Below, one piece after another: positions 1 to 9,515 of a DNA stretch of 64,000 nt. The notes below the pieces were generated by a model, which worked only from the letters and a program-made list of their open reading frames with translations, did not search any database and was not told the origin of the DNA. The stretch spans positions 2,108,001 through 2,172,000 of the forward strand of contig NZ_CP010849.1 in the NCBI RefSeq assembly GCF_000931445.1, in the 5' to 3' direction. Source of the DNA: Streptomyces cyaneogriseus subsp. noncyanogenus (GTDB lineage Bacteria > Actinomycetota > Actinomycetes > Streptomycetales > Streptomycetaceae). How positions within the stretch are numbered: the stretch's first letter is position 1; every line of letters begins with the position of its first letter. The position numbers were made by a program, and so were the translations under genes.

Positions 1-74
1 GCCCGTCAACGCCGTCACACTGCACTCTGCAATTTTCAGAGTGACACTTGCCAAGTGTTCCGGGCAGGGCGATA

Positions 75-914
75 GTGGCAAGCGTGATTCCGTCCGCGCC
101 TTTAGGAACAGACGCCACCGGGGCCCCCTCCGGACTCGGTGCCGCTTCGGGAGCCGGGCCCGCCACCGCCGCCTCCGAGCGCCGGTTCCGCTTCGAACTG
201 GCCGCGCATCCGGGCTCGCCCGCGCAGGCCAGACGGCTGACGCGGGCCCGGCTGACCGGCTGGTCGGTGTGCGAGGACACCTGCGACACCGCGGCCCTGG
301 TCGTCTCCGAGCTGGTCACCAACGCGATAGTGCACACCGCCGGCCGCCGTGTCGTGTGCGAACTGCACGACGGCGACGATCTGGTGCGCATAGCCGTACG
401 TGACGAGGGATGCGGCTCCGGACGGCCCGTGGCCGCCCGCCGGCGACCGGAGGAGGAGCACGGCCGGGGGCTCCTGCTCGTCGACGCCCTGTCGCATGCC
501 TGGGGCGCCCACGAGTACGGCCCGGGGCTGCTGGTCTGGGCCGAGCTGTCGCGCACGGTCGGCGTCCCGCACCAGCCGACCGGATCCCCCTCCGAACGTT
601 CGTCCGAACCCCGTGGCGATCTGGGCTGGGGCACCCGTCCCAAGCCGGGCACGTCCGGCGGACAGGGCGACGCGGACGACACCGGCGGGTCCGGTGGCTC
701 CGAGAAGCCCGGTGGCTCCAGGAAGTCCGGCGGCTCCGGCAAGCCCGAGAGCTCCGGCACGTCCGACGGCGCGTCCGGCGAGTCCGTCGAAAGCGGTGAC
801 TCCGGCAGGTCCGTCGAAACCGGTGACTCCGGCAGGTCCGCCGGGACCGGTGCCGCGCAGCCGGGGCACGGAGAGAATCAGACACACCAGGAATCGAGGG
901 CCGCATGGCTGTGA
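75..914 (+). CDS. ATP-binding anti-sigma-type protein (HATPase_c_2 / RsbW-like)
   Basis: This is probably a cytoplasmic serine-kinase-type regulator of the RsbW/SpoIIAB-like ATPase family, which in Streptomyces often controls sigma factors or their antagonists. Residues about 25-165 carry the GHKL signature: an N-box (VVSELVTNAIVH), a G1-like DEGCGSGRP and a G2-like HGRGLLLVDAL. The C-terminal 100 residues are low-complexity Gly/Ser/Pro repeats with several SGDSGRS-like units, probably disordered. I chose the GTG at 75 because AGGG precedes it by 6 bases; an in-frame TTG at 48 would add 9 residues and a GTG at 84 is also possible. The stop overlaps the next gene by 10 bases, suggesting coupling. 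The partner is unknown. Confidence 0.75.
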   Translation: MASVIPSAPLGTDATGAPSGLGAASGAGPATAASERRFRFELAAHPGSPAQARRLTRARLTGWSVCEDTCDTAALVVSELVTNAIVHTAGRRVVCELHDGDDLVRIAVRDEGCGSGRPVAARRRPEEEHGRGLLLVDALSHAWGAHEYGPGLLVWAELSRTVGVPHQPTGSPSERSSEPRGDLGWGTRPKPGTSGGQGDADDTGGSGGSEKPGGSRKSGGSGKPESSGTSDGASGESVESGDSGRSVETGDSGRSAGTGAAQPGHGENQTHQESRAAWL

Positions 915-1351
915 CGCCGTTGTCCGGCGCCCGCGTGCTCGGACTGGACACACTGGTCCGCCTCCAGCGCGGACTGCGCGGGCCGGACACGGACGGACCC
1001 CGCCGGCTTCCCGTGCCGGACGGCATGACGGCGCCGCTGGGGTGTGACGCGGTCGCCGTCCCCGCCCGCTTCGGGCCCCTGGTCATGCCCCGGCTGCCCC
1101 GGGTGGGGTGCGTCTACGCCGACCAGGCGCACTGGTGGTGGATCGTCCCGTCCGACTCCGACTACGCCCTGGACTGGCCCGCCCCCGCCCACTACGCCAC
1201 CGGCGCGGTCGTCCCCGAGGCCCCGCGCCTGCCCGGCCTCATCCACCGCCCGGACGGCACCGTCCCCTACACCCCGCCCATCCCGCTCTATCTGGCGCTG
1301 TGCCGGCTGACCGGGACGACTCCGGCCTGGTCGCGGCCGGTGAGCGCGTAG
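905..1351 (+). CDS. conserved hypothetical protein, coupled to upstream anti-sigma-type ATPase
   Basis: A 148-residue soluble protein with no domain I can name. It is rich in Pro, Trp and aromatic residues (HWWWIVPSDSDYALDW around residues 78-93) and has no signal peptide or membrane segment. The ATG lies inside the 3' end of the upstream ATPase gene, so the two are probably co-transcribed and translationally coupled. The pairing suggests a role linked to that ATPase, but this is only an inference from position. About 220 bases separate it from the following ABC transporter. Confidence 0.65.
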   Translation: MAVTPLSGARVLGLDTLVRLQRGLRGPDTDGPRRLPVPDGMTAPLGCDAVAVPARFGPLVMPRLPRVGCVYADQAHWWWIVPSDSDYALDWPAPAHYATGAVVPEAPRLPGLIHRPDGTVPYTPPIPLYLALCRLTGTTPAWSRPVSA

Positions 1352-1570
1352 GCGCCCGGGCCGGCGCCGGCCCGGACCCGCGTCTGCGGCCATGCCGCAG
1401 GCGCGACCCCGCCCCGCCGCCGGCGCGTCCCCGGCCCCGGGTGCCGCCCGGCGGGACCGTGCCGCCCGGCGTGCGCCCGCGCGCCACGGTGTGACGCCGT
1501 ACGCGCCCTGCCCCGGCCGGGCCGGTGCCGCGATAGTGGCCGTTCGCCCACGATCGGGGGGAGGCCATCG

Positions 1571-3517
1571 GTGCGCAAGAGACGCGACACGGACACGGCC
1601 GGGGTGTCCGAGTCGGAGCGGCTGCTGTTCGGCGGCCCGCTCCGCTACGACATGGGCTGGAGCCAGCACGCGGACGCGTTCCTGGAGCTGGGTTTCCGGG
1701 CCATGATCGTCCGGCTGCCCGCCCTGCTCGGGGCCAGCCTCCGCCTCGCCCGGCAGGCCGACCGGCGGGCCGCGCGGACGGTGCTGACCGTGGAGGCGGG
1801 CCGGGGGGTGGCGCAGGCGGTGAGCCTGCTGGCGGTCAACAGCGTGCTGGGCCGGCTGATGGCGGGCGGCCCGATCGACGAGCGGCTGCGCGGCGCCGCT
1901 CCCGCGCTGGCCACCGTCGCCGCCATGACGGCGGTGGCGGCCCTGCTGCGGGCGGTCAGCACCTACGCCACCGGGCGGCTGGAGCCCAAGGTCGAGCGCG
2001 TGGCCACCGAGCAGTATCTGGAGCGGGCCGCGAACGTGGAGCTGGCCGCGATCGAGGACCACGCCTTCCACAAACTTCTGGACACCGCCCAGTACGGCGC
2101 CGCCTCCGCCCGCCGCATGATCATGTACGGCACACGCGTGGTGAACGCGATGATCTCGCTGGTCGCGGCGGCCGGTGTGCTGACCGGGCTGCACCCGGTG
2201 CTGCTGCCGCTGCTGGTGACCATGACCCTGCCGAGCGCGTGGAGCGCGCTGACCGTCGCCCGCCGCCGGTACGAGTCCTTCCACGCCTGGGTGCAGCACG
2301 CCCGCGCGGGCCGGCTGCTCGGCAGCCTGCTCATCGAGCCGGAGGCGGCGCCGGAGATCCGTGTCCACGGGGTCGGGGGGTTCCTGCTGCGGCACTTCCG
2401 CGCCATGTCGGAGACGGCGGAGGCGGAACAGGCACGGCTGGCCCGGCTCGCGGCGCGCACCGGTCTGATCGCGGCGGCCTGGACGGGGATGGCGACGGTG
2501 GCGACGTACGCCACGCTCGGCGGGCTGCTGCTGGGCGGCGCGATGGCGCTGTCGGTGGCGGGCACGGCGGTGATCGCGATCCGTACCGGCTCACAGAGCC
2601 TGGAGACGCTCGTGGTGGAGGTCAACGCGCTGCACGAGGAGGCCCTGTTCGTGGGCGATCTGGAACGGTTGTACAGCGAGGCGGCCGGGTGGGCCGTTCC
2701 CTCCGGCGGCGTGGCGCTGCCCGAGGAGCCGCGCGAGATCCGCTTCGAGAACGTCACCTTCCGCTATCCCGGTGACGCGGCCCGCCCCGCCCTCGACGAC
2801 GTCACGCTGACCCTGCCGCTGGGCCGGATCATCGCGCTCGTCGGGGAGAACGGCTCGGGCAAGACGACCCTGGTGAAGCTGCTCGCCGGGCTGTACACCC
2901 CCGACCGGGGCCGGATTCTGTGGGACGGCGTGGACGCGGCGGCCGCCGACCGGCGCGCGCTCGCCGAGCGGGTCGCGATGGTGGCGCAGGACTTCAAGCG
3001 GTGGCCGTTCACGGCCCGTGTGAACGTCGCCGTGGGCCGCTCCTCGGTGCCGGTGGACGACGAGCGGGTGACCGCCGCGGTCGCCGAGGCCGGGGCCGAG
3101 GACGTCGTCGCGGACCTGCCGCGCGGGCTGGACACCCTGCTGGCCCGCAACTTCAGCGGCGGCCACCAGTTGTCGGGCGGCCAGTGGCAGCGCCTCGGGA
3201 TCGCCCGCGCCGCCTACCGGCGGGGTCGCATCCTCATCGTGGACGAGCCGACGGCGGCACTGGACGCCCGGGCGGAGCTGGAGGTCTTCGACACGATCCG
3301 CGCCCTGGCGGACAGCGGGCAGACGGTCGTCCTGATCACTCACCGGCTGGCGTCCGTGCGTCACGCGGATCTGGTGCACGTCCTCGACCAGGGCCGGCTG
3401 GTGGAGTCCGGCACCCCCGAGGAGCTGCTGGCGGCCGGCGGCGTCTACGCGGAGCTGTACTCCCTCCAGGCGGAGCAGTTCCAGAAGGCGCCCGTGCCGG
3501 CCGCGGAGGCGGACTGA
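1571..3517 (+). CDS. ABC transporter, fused permease and ATP-binding protein (exporter type)
   Basis: A 648-residue half-transporter of the type I exporter fold. Residues about 60-370 are the hydrophobic six-helix transmembrane domain; residues about 395-635 are the nucleotide-binding domain with Walker A (GENGSGKTT, near 425), signature (LSGGQWQRLG), Walker B (ILIVDEPTAALD) and the H-loop histidine (LITHRLA). It should work as a homodimer exporting an unknown hydrophobic compound or peptide. The GTG start at 1571 follows a GGGGGAGG ribosome site. No neighbouring peptide or biosynthetic gene indicates a substrate. Confidence 0.88.
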   Translation: MRKRRDTDTAGVSESERLLFGGPLRYDMGWSQHADAFLELGFRAMIVRLPALLGASLRLARQADRRAARTVLTVEAGRGVAQAVSLLAVNSVLGRLMAGGPIDERLRGAAPALATVAAMTAVAALLRAVSTYATGRLEPKVERVATEQYLERAANVELAAIEDHAFHKLLDTAQYGAASARRMIMYGTRVVNAMISLVAAAGVLTGLHPVLLPLLVTMTLPSAWSALTVARRRYESFHAWVQHARAGRLLGSLLIEPEAAPEIRVHGVGGFLLRHFRAMSETAEAEQARLARLAARTGLIAAAWTGMATVATYATLGGLLLGGAMALSVAGTAVIAIRTGSQSLETLVVEVNALHEEALFVGDLERLYSEAAGWAVPSGGVALPEEPREIRFENVTFRYPGDAARPALDDVTLTLPLGRIIALVGENGSGKTTLVKLLAGLYTPDRGRILWDGVDAAAADRRALAERVAMVAQDFKRWPFTARVNVAVGRSSVPVDDERVTAAVAEAGAEDVVADLPRGLDTLLARNFSGGHQLSGGQWQRLGIARAAYRRGRILIVDEPTAALDARAELEVFDTIRALADSGQTVVLITHRLASVRHADLVHVLDQGRLVESGTPEELLAAGGVYAELYSLQAEQFQKAPVPAAEAD

Positions 3518-3705
3518 GGAACGGACCGCTCCGGCGCGGCGGACCGCCCCCCACGGGGCCGGGCACCCTCCGGCCCGGATGGCCGGTGACGTCGTACGGC
3601 CCGAACGCGCGCCGCCCTCGCCGCGCATCCGGCCACCGGGGGCCCTCGCCGCACCGCGCGACCGCCGCCGTCCGCGCCCGACGTGTCCGGCGGTGTCAGG
3701 CGGTG

Positions 3706-3891
3706 TCAGGCGGCGGCGTCGCCGGCGGTGTCGCCGCCGCGGACGATCACCAGGAACATGTCCGTCGCGAGATCCATGACGACCTCCGCGGGCAAGCCCT
3801 CCAGACGCCGCGCATAGGCGAACTCCTCCGCCGGCCAGGACCCGCGCGGGCCGCCGGCGGGGAAGCGTTCGAGCACTGTTCGCCCGTTCAC
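3706..3891 (-). CDS. small conserved hypothetical protein (61 aa)
   Basis: A short reading frame starting at a GTG whose upstream strand carries a perfect GGAGG six bases away, which argues for real translation. The product begins VNGRTVLERFPAGG and ends in Ala/Gly; it is mildly acidic with one short hydrophobic run (MFLVIV) too short to be a membrane helix. A longer frame to 3984 exists but its extra N-terminus is arginine-rich and lacks a ribosome site. Function not recognised. The stop codon lies in the second of two CGGTGTCAGG direct repeats (3691-3710). Confidence 0.55.
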   Translation of the reverse strand: MNGRTVLERFPAGGPRGSWPAEEFAYARRLEGLPAEVVMDLATDMFLVIVRGGDTAGDAAA

Positions 3892-4045
3892 CCTGCACCT
3901 CCAGGTAGCGCTTACTCGTAGAGTTAAACGCCAACCATGGGGCATACGCCTCGGGCGGTGACGGTACTGAGACGTAGTTGACACCCGTTCACCGCGACGA
4001 GTGAGGAAAGTGCCCGCCTTTCGGCCGCCCTTCTCACGCTCCGCG

Positions 4046-4735
4046 TCAGTCCTCGTACTCGTCGTGATACCTGATCCGCTCGCTTCCCGCGGGCGCGCCG
4101 AGAGCCGTCGCGCGCCCCTTGGGTTCCTCCCACTCCTCCTGCCGGCCGAGCGCGGTCAGGTCCAGCAGGGTGGTGGTGGAGCCGAGGCCGTCGAGGCCGC
4201 GCTCGTAGGTCGAGTAGGTGTGGAAGACACGGTCGCGGTCCCGCAGGAAGCAGCTCACGCCCGGCCGCTCGACGAGCTCGCCGCCGACGCGGAGGGTCGC
4301 CTCGAAATCGGAGTTGAAGTCGCAGGCGTACGACGAGTACCAGGGCACCGCCCAGCCCATCCTCGCCTTGAACGGAAGGATCTTGGTGAACGGCGCCCGG
4401 GACACGACCGCGAACGACGTGCCGCGGGCCCTGAGGTGCGCGAGATGGCCGATCTGGTCCAGGAAGGCCGAGCAGCTACGGCATCCGGCGTCCCATTCGG
4501 GAGCGAACATGAAGTGTTGCACGACGAGCTGGTGCCGTCCCTCGAAGAGGTCCAGCAGGGTGGCCGTGCCGTCACCGCCCTCGAACACGTACTCCTTGCC
4601 GATCTCCACCATGGGCAGCCTGCGCCGGTCGGCGTTGAGCGCGTCACGCGCGCGCGTGACCGCCTTCTCCTTGGCCAGTAAAGCCTCGCGTGCCGCGCGC
4701 CACTCCTCGCGCGAGACGATCTCGGGAAGCGACAT
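4046..4735 (-). CDS. DUF899 family thioredoxin-like protein
   Basis: A 229-residue cytoplasmic protein of the DUF899 family, which has a thioredoxin-like fold. It starts MSLPEIVSREEWRAAREALL and has the family's VVQHFMFAPEWDAGC block followed by a CRSC motif (around residues 85-88) where the active-site CxxC would sit. The ATG is preceded by AGGAGG. Members are widespread in Streptomyces but their substrate is not established; a redox or general stress role is plausible. It is transcribed alone. Confidence 0.85.
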   Translation of the reverse strand: MSLPEIVSREEWRAAREALLAKEKAVTRARDALNADRRRLPMVEIGKEYVFEGGDGTATLLDLFEGRHQLVVQHFMFAPEWDAGCRSCSAFLDQIGHLAHLRARGTSFAVVSRAPFTKILPFKARMGWAVPWYSSYACDFNSDFEATLRVGGELVERPGVSCFLRDRDRVFHTYSTYERGLDGLGSTTTLLDLTALGRQEEWEEPKGRATALGAPAGSERIRYHDEYED

Positions 4736-4857
4736 GGGCTCCTCCTGTGCGACGGTCCTGGAGGTGGTGACCGGGGGCGCGGGCCGAACTCATCGCCGCC
4801 GGGCCCGCGATTTCCGGCCCGGTGCCCGCGGACGCTCCGGCTCCGGCCACGGGTGCC

Positions 4858-4901
4858 GTACGGCCGGACCTCAGGTGTCGTACGGCCGGACCTCAGGTGT
4901 C
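4858..4901. repeat. 22-bp tandem direct repeat over the end of the amidohydrolase gene
   Basis: Two perfect copies of a 22-base unit, at 4858-4879 and 4880-4901, each beginning GTACGGCCGG. The second copy contains the last codons and stop (4893-4895) of the amidohydrolase gene; the first is downstream of it. This looks like a local tandem duplication of the gene's 3' end. Confidence 0.9.
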
Positions 4902-6275
4902 GTACCGCTGGACGCGTCTGCCGTGGCCGCGGTCCACGAGGGCGGGCAGCCGCTCCCCCAGCTCCCGCACGACGGCCGGCACGTCCAGGGTGAGCAGTTC
5001 CCGGTCACGCATGAGGATCCGCCCGTCGACGATCGTGGTGCGGACGTCGGAGGACCGGGCGCTGTGCACCAGGGTGGCGGCGAGATCGTGGACGGGCTGG
5101 GTGTGCGGGCCGGTGAGGTCGACGAGGACGATGTCGGCCCGGCGCCCCGCGGCGATCCCGCCCACCGCCGCCTCCAGCCCGAGCGCGCGGGCGCTCTGCA
5201 GCGTGGCGTGGTGCAGGGCCTGACGGGCGGTCAGCCACCGGGGGTCGCCTTCGGCGGACTTCTGCACCAGGGAGGTGAGGGCCATCGACTCCCACACGTC
5301 GAGGGAGTTGTTGGAGGCGGCGCCGTCCGTGGCCAGTCCCACCGGGATGCCGAGGTCGCGCAGGGCACGGACGGGTGTGGTGGTGGGCCAGGCGAACTTG
5401 AGGTAGCCCCGGGGCGCGGTGGCGACCGCCGTACGGCCTCCCGCGCGCGCGAGCACCGGGAGGTCGCGTTCGACGATGCCGGTGCCGTGCGCGATGAGGA
5501 CGTCGGTGCCGAGGATCCCGGTGCGTTCCAGGACCTCGACGGGAGTGATGCCGTGCCGGGCGAGGCTGGTGTCGGTCTGGGCGCGGTTCTCGGCGGCGTG
5601 GAGGTGCACGGGCAGGTCGTGGGCGCGGGCGAGTTCCGCGGTGGCGGCGAGGTCGGCGTCGTCGACGGTGTAGGGGGCGTGCGGGGCGAGGGCGGTGGTG
5701 ATGCGCCCGCCGGCGCCTCCCCGGTGGCGCAGGGCGAACTCCAGCGACTCCTCCCGGCCGCGGGCGCCCTGCGAGGAGAAGAACGCCTGGCCCAGATGGG
5801 CCCGCAGCCCGCACTCGGCGACGACGGCGGCGACCGTGTCCATCCGGAAGTAGTGGTCGGCGAAGCAGGTCACGCCGCCGCGGATCATCTCCGCGCAGGC
5901 GAGCCGGGCGCCCAGTTCGACGTCCCGTCCGGTGAGGTTGGACTCGACGGGCCAGACGACGTCGTTGAACCACTCCTCGGTGGGCAGGTCCTCGGCGAGT
6001 CCGCGCAGCGCGGCCATCGGTGCGTGCGTGTGGCAGTTGATCAGCCCCGGCATGGCGACCTGGCCGCGCGCGTCGATCCGCTCACGGGCGGGCAGAGCGG
6101 CGACGGCGGCGGCCGAGGTGACGGAATCGATCACTCCGTCACGGACGACGACGGCGGCGTCCTCCTGGAACACGATCCGCTCCCGCTCGTCGTGGAGGAG
6201 GACGGTGCAGCCGGTGACGACGAGGTCGGCGGGCCGGGCGGGCTCGGCGGGCGGCGGTGCGGCGGAAGGCGTCAT
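4893..6275 (-). CDS. amidohydrolase of the TRZ/ATZ (MtaD/SsnA-like) family
   Basis: A 460-residue metal-dependent hydrolase of the amidohydrolase superfamily, closest by eye to 5'-methylthioadenosine/S-adenosylhomocysteine deaminases. Metal-site motifs are visible in order: NCHTHAPM (around residue 80), ALAPHAPYT, VHLHAAEN, LIAHGT and LATDGAASNN. The real start is the ATG at 6275 (MTPSAAPPPAEP); the frame remains open far upstream but that sequence is Pro/Arg shadow of the neighbouring gene. The family deaminates purine or related heterocycles; the substrate cannot be read from sequence alone. About 67 bases separate it from the downstream end of the FUSC gene, on the same strand. Confidence 0.85.
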   Translation of the reverse strand: MTPSAAPPPAEPARPADLVVTGCTVLLHDERERIVFQEDAAVVVRDGVIDSVTSAAAVAALPARERIDARGQVAMPGLINCHTHAPMAALRGLAEDLPTEEWFNDVVWPVESNLTGRDVELGARLACAEMIRGGVTCFADHYFRMDTVAAVVAECGLRAHLGQAFFSSQGARGREESLEFALRHRGGAGGRITTALAPHAPYTVDDADLAATAELARAHDLPVHLHAAENRAQTDTSLARHGITPVEVLERTGILGTDVLIAHGTGIVERDLPVLARAGGRTAVATAPRGYLKFAWPTTTPVRALRDLGIPVGLATDGAASNNSLDVWESMALTSLVQKSAEGDPRWLTARQALHHATLQSARALGLEAAVGGIAAGRRADIVLVDLTGPHTQPVHDLAATLVHSARSSDVRTTIVDGRILMRDRELLTLDVPAVVRELGERLPALVDRGHGRRVQRYDT

Positions 6276-6342
6276 CCTGTCAACGTACGGCGCCGGGGCG
6301 GGCCCCGCCCGCACCTCCGCGGAGCCGCCCGGCGGCCCGGAG

Positions 6343-8199
6343 CTACCCGGCGAGGGGCAGCTCGGGCAGCCGCAGTCCCACCCGCTCGCGCCGCCGCTCG
6401 ACCTCGTCGCGCAGGTCGGCGAGGCGCCTGGTGTGCCGGGGGCTGAGCCGGCCGGTGTCGTCGAGGTGAACGGCGCAGGCGGTGGTGGTGTCGACGAGCC
6501 GTTCGAGGGTGGCGGCGAGCTCGTCGGCGCCCTCGGTGTGCCGGGCGAGCGCGGGCAGCTCGGCGGAGGCGAGGGCGATGGCGCCGCGGGCCTCGGCGAG
6601 GGTGCGGTACGCCTCGCGGCGCAGCCGCCAGCGGGTGACGCGGTCGCCGGACCCGCCGAGCACATGGGCGAGGTACGCCTGGGCGGCGCCGCCCGCCGTC
6701 GCGAGCCGGTCGCGCACGCCCGCGCCGCGCCGCCCCGGCACCGGCAGATGGCCGACGATCAGCACGATGGCGCAGGCCAGCAGGGTCTCACCGATGCGGC
6801 TGAGGGACGCCTGCGGTTCGCCGCCGGCCATCACCAGGGCCAGGACGAGCACGGTGACCACGGCGGTCTGGGCGGCGAAGTGCCGGGCGGCGACGGGGAT
6901 CAGGGCGCCGCTGACGACCACGAGCGCGATCAGTCCGGCGGGCCGGGGCAGCGCAGCGGCGCACCCGGCGAAGAGCAGGGCGCCGAGGAGGGTCCCGGCG
7001 ACGCGGCACAGGACGCGCGAGACGAGCGGCCCGAGGTCGGGCTTGACGAGGAAGACGGCGGTGGCGGGCAGCCAGTACCAGTGCTGGTGGTGCCCGGACC
7101 AGTGGGTGTGGTGCAGCGCCTGGGCGACCGCGGCACCGGCGCCGAAGCACAGCCCGGCCCGCAGCCCGTACTCCCGCCCGCCCGGGCCGAACACGGCCGG
7201 CAGCAGTTCCCGGACCGTACGCCCACGCGCGTGCAGGGCGGCTCCCTCTCCGCGGTCGAAGGCCTCGGCGGCGTGCAGCAGCGCGTCGTCCAGGGCGCGC
7301 AGCCCGGGCGCCGTCCGGTGCGGCGCGGGCAGCGGTCCGGTGTGGGTGTTGCCGCGGACGGCGGCGGCGAGGCGCCGGGGCCCCTCCCCCGCCCGCGCCG
7401 GGACCGGCTCACCGGCCCAGGCGAGCGCGGTCGCGGCCTCGGCGAGGGGCAGGGCGGCGGCGTACTGCGCGTGCAGCCGCCGCTCGGCCGCGGACGAGGC
7501 GTACCGCCGCAGCCGGGGCCCGGCGAGCGCGTCCTGCGCCTGGTCGAGGGCGGCGGTGAGCGCTGCGCGACGCCGGGTGGCGTCGGGGCCTGCGACGGCG
7601 TCGAGGAGCGCGGCCACGGCGTCGTAGACCTCGGCGACGGCCGCCCGCTCCCCGTCGAACCGGAAGCTGCCGGCGCGGGAGCCGGGGCTCGGCAGGGCCA
7701 GCCGCAGCGCGAGCAGCCAGCCCGCCCCGGCGAGGAAGAGCAGGGACCGCTGCCAGCCGGGCTCGGGCAACGGCATTCCGGCCCCCACCGCGGCGGCGAC
7801 CAGCACCTGGGTGCCGGACGCGGAGGCCACGGGTCCGACGGCGCTGATGCCGCCGGCCGCGCAGCCGAGGCCGGTGAGCACCAGCGTCAGCGTGACGGCG
7901 TCCAGATGCTGCCCGGCGTACGTGCCGGCCAGCAGCCCGCCCGCTCCGGCGAGCGCGGGGACCCCGATCCGCTTGACGGAGGACCGCCGGCTGCCCGGCC
8001 GGTCGTTGATCCCGGCCAGCATGGCGCCGACGGCCGCGACGACCCCGGCGGAGGCCTGCCCCGCCAGGACGGCGGCGAGCAGCAGGGGCCCGGCGGTCAG
8101 CGCGCCCCGGACGACCGCGCTCCAGGGCACCGGTCCGCGCTGGGCTCGCAGAGCGTGGGCGAGCCAGGGCGGAAGGGCAAGGGCGGCGGGACGGGACAC
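6343..8199 (-). CDS. FUSC family membrane protein (putative aromatic acid exporter)
   Basis: A 618-residue inner-membrane protein with two hydrophobic clusters (about residues 20-170 and 340-480) separated and followed by soluble segments, the layout of FUSC/ArAE-type efflux proteins. The central HHTHWSGHHQHWYWLPATAVF block precedes the second membrane cluster. I chose the GTG at 8199 (VSRPAALALPP) because the upstream strand has AGGAGC six bases away; the longer open frame is Arg/Pro-rich. The exported substrate is unknown. It may share a transcript with the amidohydrolase gene that follows it. Confidence 0.8.
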   Translation of the reverse strand: MSRPAALALPPWLAHALRAQRGPVPWSAVVRGALTAGPLLLAAVLAGQASAGVVAAVGAMLAGINDRPGSRRSSVKRIGVPALAGAGGLLAGTYAGQHLDAVTLTLVLTGLGCAAGGISAVGPVASASGTQVLVAAAVGAGMPLPEPGWQRSLLFLAGAGWLLALRLALPSPGSRAGSFRFDGERAAVAEVYDAVAALLDAVAGPDATRRRAALTAALDQAQDALAGPRLRRYASSAAERRLHAQYAAALPLAEAATALAWAGEPVPARAGEGPRRLAAAVRGNTHTGPLPAPHRTAPGLRALDDALLHAAEAFDRGEGAALHARGRTVRELLPAVFGPGGREYGLRAGLCFGAGAAVAQALHHTHWSGHHQHWYWLPATAVFLVKPDLGPLVSRVLCRVAGTLLGALLFAGCAAALPRPAGLIALVVVSGALIPVAARHFAAQTAVVTVLVLALVMAGGEPQASLSRIGETLLACAIVLIVGHLPVPGRRGAGVRDRLATAGGAAQAYLAHVLGGSGDRVTRWRLRREAYRTLAEARGAIALASAELPALARHTEGADELAATLERLVDTTTACAVHLDDTGRLSPRHTRRLADLRDEVERRRERVGLRLPELPLAG

Positions 8200-8465
8200 A
8201 GGGCTCCTGTCGACTGGTCGAGGGCGGAAGTGAGCCTTCGGGCGACGGCGGCCGGGCTGCGGGTGAGGGTGTCCAGGGTAGGGGGTGCACGTGGAAGGGA
8301 GGAAACGGGCGTATTTCGGGCGTGTGACGCCGGGGTGCGGACGCAGGGGGCACGGGCGGTGGGGGCGAACGGGCGTACGGAGGGGTGGAGCGGTGGAGAC
8401 GCCACCGGCGACCGGGGGCGGGTTCCGAGTCGACGCGAGGGCGGAGACCGGCGACGACCGGCCGC

Positions 8466-9272
8466 CTACGCGGCCGGGGGCCGGACCTCGTCCACGGCCT
8501 GCCCGAACAGTGTCTCGGCCTCGGCGACCGCCCGGCCCAGCGTCTCGGGATCGGAGCGCAGCCCTCCCAGCAGTACGTCGGTCTCGCCCAGCCCGGCCCG
8601 CTCCACCAGCCCCTTCTCGTTGGTGACCCACTCCCCCCGCGCCGCGAGCACCGCGTGGGCCGTCTGCGTGGCGGCGAGCGCGATCGCGCCGGCGACCTGG
8701 GTGAGGGCGCCCTTGGGGGCGTGACCGGCCTTGGCGTAGGCGAGGGTGGCGGCGGCCATGCCGTACCAGCGCTCACAGGCGGCCCGGCGCAGCGGCTCCG
8801 GGTAGGCCGGGCGGGGCAGGTCTCCCCGCAGCACCGTGTTGATCGCGAGTTCCGCGACGACGATATAGGTGGGGATGCCGGCCAGGTGGAACAACAGGGG
8901 TTCGATACCGAACTGCCCGGCCTCCGCCTCGGCCAGCCGGTGCTCCACGTCGTCGAGGTCCCGGTAGTGGACGTCGACCCGCCGGCCGTCGACGGTCAGC
9001 GAGGCGCCCCCGTTGAAGACGCCGCCGCCCCAGCCGCCGATCTCACCGACCTCGCCCTCCCAGCGGAGGGCCCGGAGGTCGGCGGGGTCAAAGCCGCCCC
9101 GGTAGTAGAGCGCCAGGTCCCAGTCGCTGTCGGGGCGGTGGGAGCCTCGGGCGCGGGAGCCACCGAGGGCCACGGCCCGCACGCCGGGGAGGGCGGCGAG
9201 GCGGTCGGCGGTGGTGTCCAGGAAGGCCGGATCCGTGACGTGGGTGGCGGCGGGGTCCTTGGGGGAGGACAC
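8466..9272 (-). CDS. nucleotidyltransferase domain protein (polymerase-beta-like fold)
   Basis: A 268-residue protein whose first 60 residues hold the nucleotidyltransferase signature GSRARGSHRPDSDWDL, matching the GSxxxG...DxD pattern of aminoglycoside/minimal nucleotidyltransferases with the two metal-binding aspartates. The remainder is a helical region typical of DUF4037-like partners. The GTG at 9272 is preceded by AGGAG. It probably transfers a nucleotide to a small molecule or protein; the acceptor is unknown. Resistance activity is possible but nothing nearby supports it. Confidence 0.8.
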   Translation of the reverse strand: MSSPKDPAATHVTDPAFLDTTADRLAALPGVRAVALGGSRARGSHRPDSDWDLALYYRGGFDPADLRALRWEGEVGEIGGWGGGVFNGGASLTVDGRRVDVHYRDLDDVEHRLAEAEAGQFGIEPLLFHLAGIPTYIVVAELAINTVLRGDLPRPAYPEPLRRAACERWYGMAAATLAYAKAGHAPKGALTQVAGAIALAATQTAHAVLAARGEWVTNEKGLVERAGLGETDVLLGGLRSDPETLGRAVAEAETLFGQAVDEVRPPAA

Positions 9273-9515
9273 TGCGGCGGCTCCTTCCGGTCGGCATGCG
9301 GTGACCAGGGGCAGCGTAGGCGGGCGGCCGGTCGCGCTGCGAGGAATTATCCGGGGGTTCGGCCCCTTTCCCGGCACCTGGCGGCGGGGGCGGGCGGCCG
9401 CGGAGCACCGGGGGGCCGGGCGGGAAGACCGGGCTTCGGCAGGACGTCGGCGGGGCGATTGTCAGTGGCGCGCGCTATCAAGGAATGGTCACACAGTGTT
9501 ACGACGGGGGCAGTG

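Noticed and set aside
690..850. CRISPR-like or functional short repeats in the first gene
   Set aside because: The repeats encode a Gly/Ser-rich low-complexity tail, are irregular and lie in frame in a coding region.
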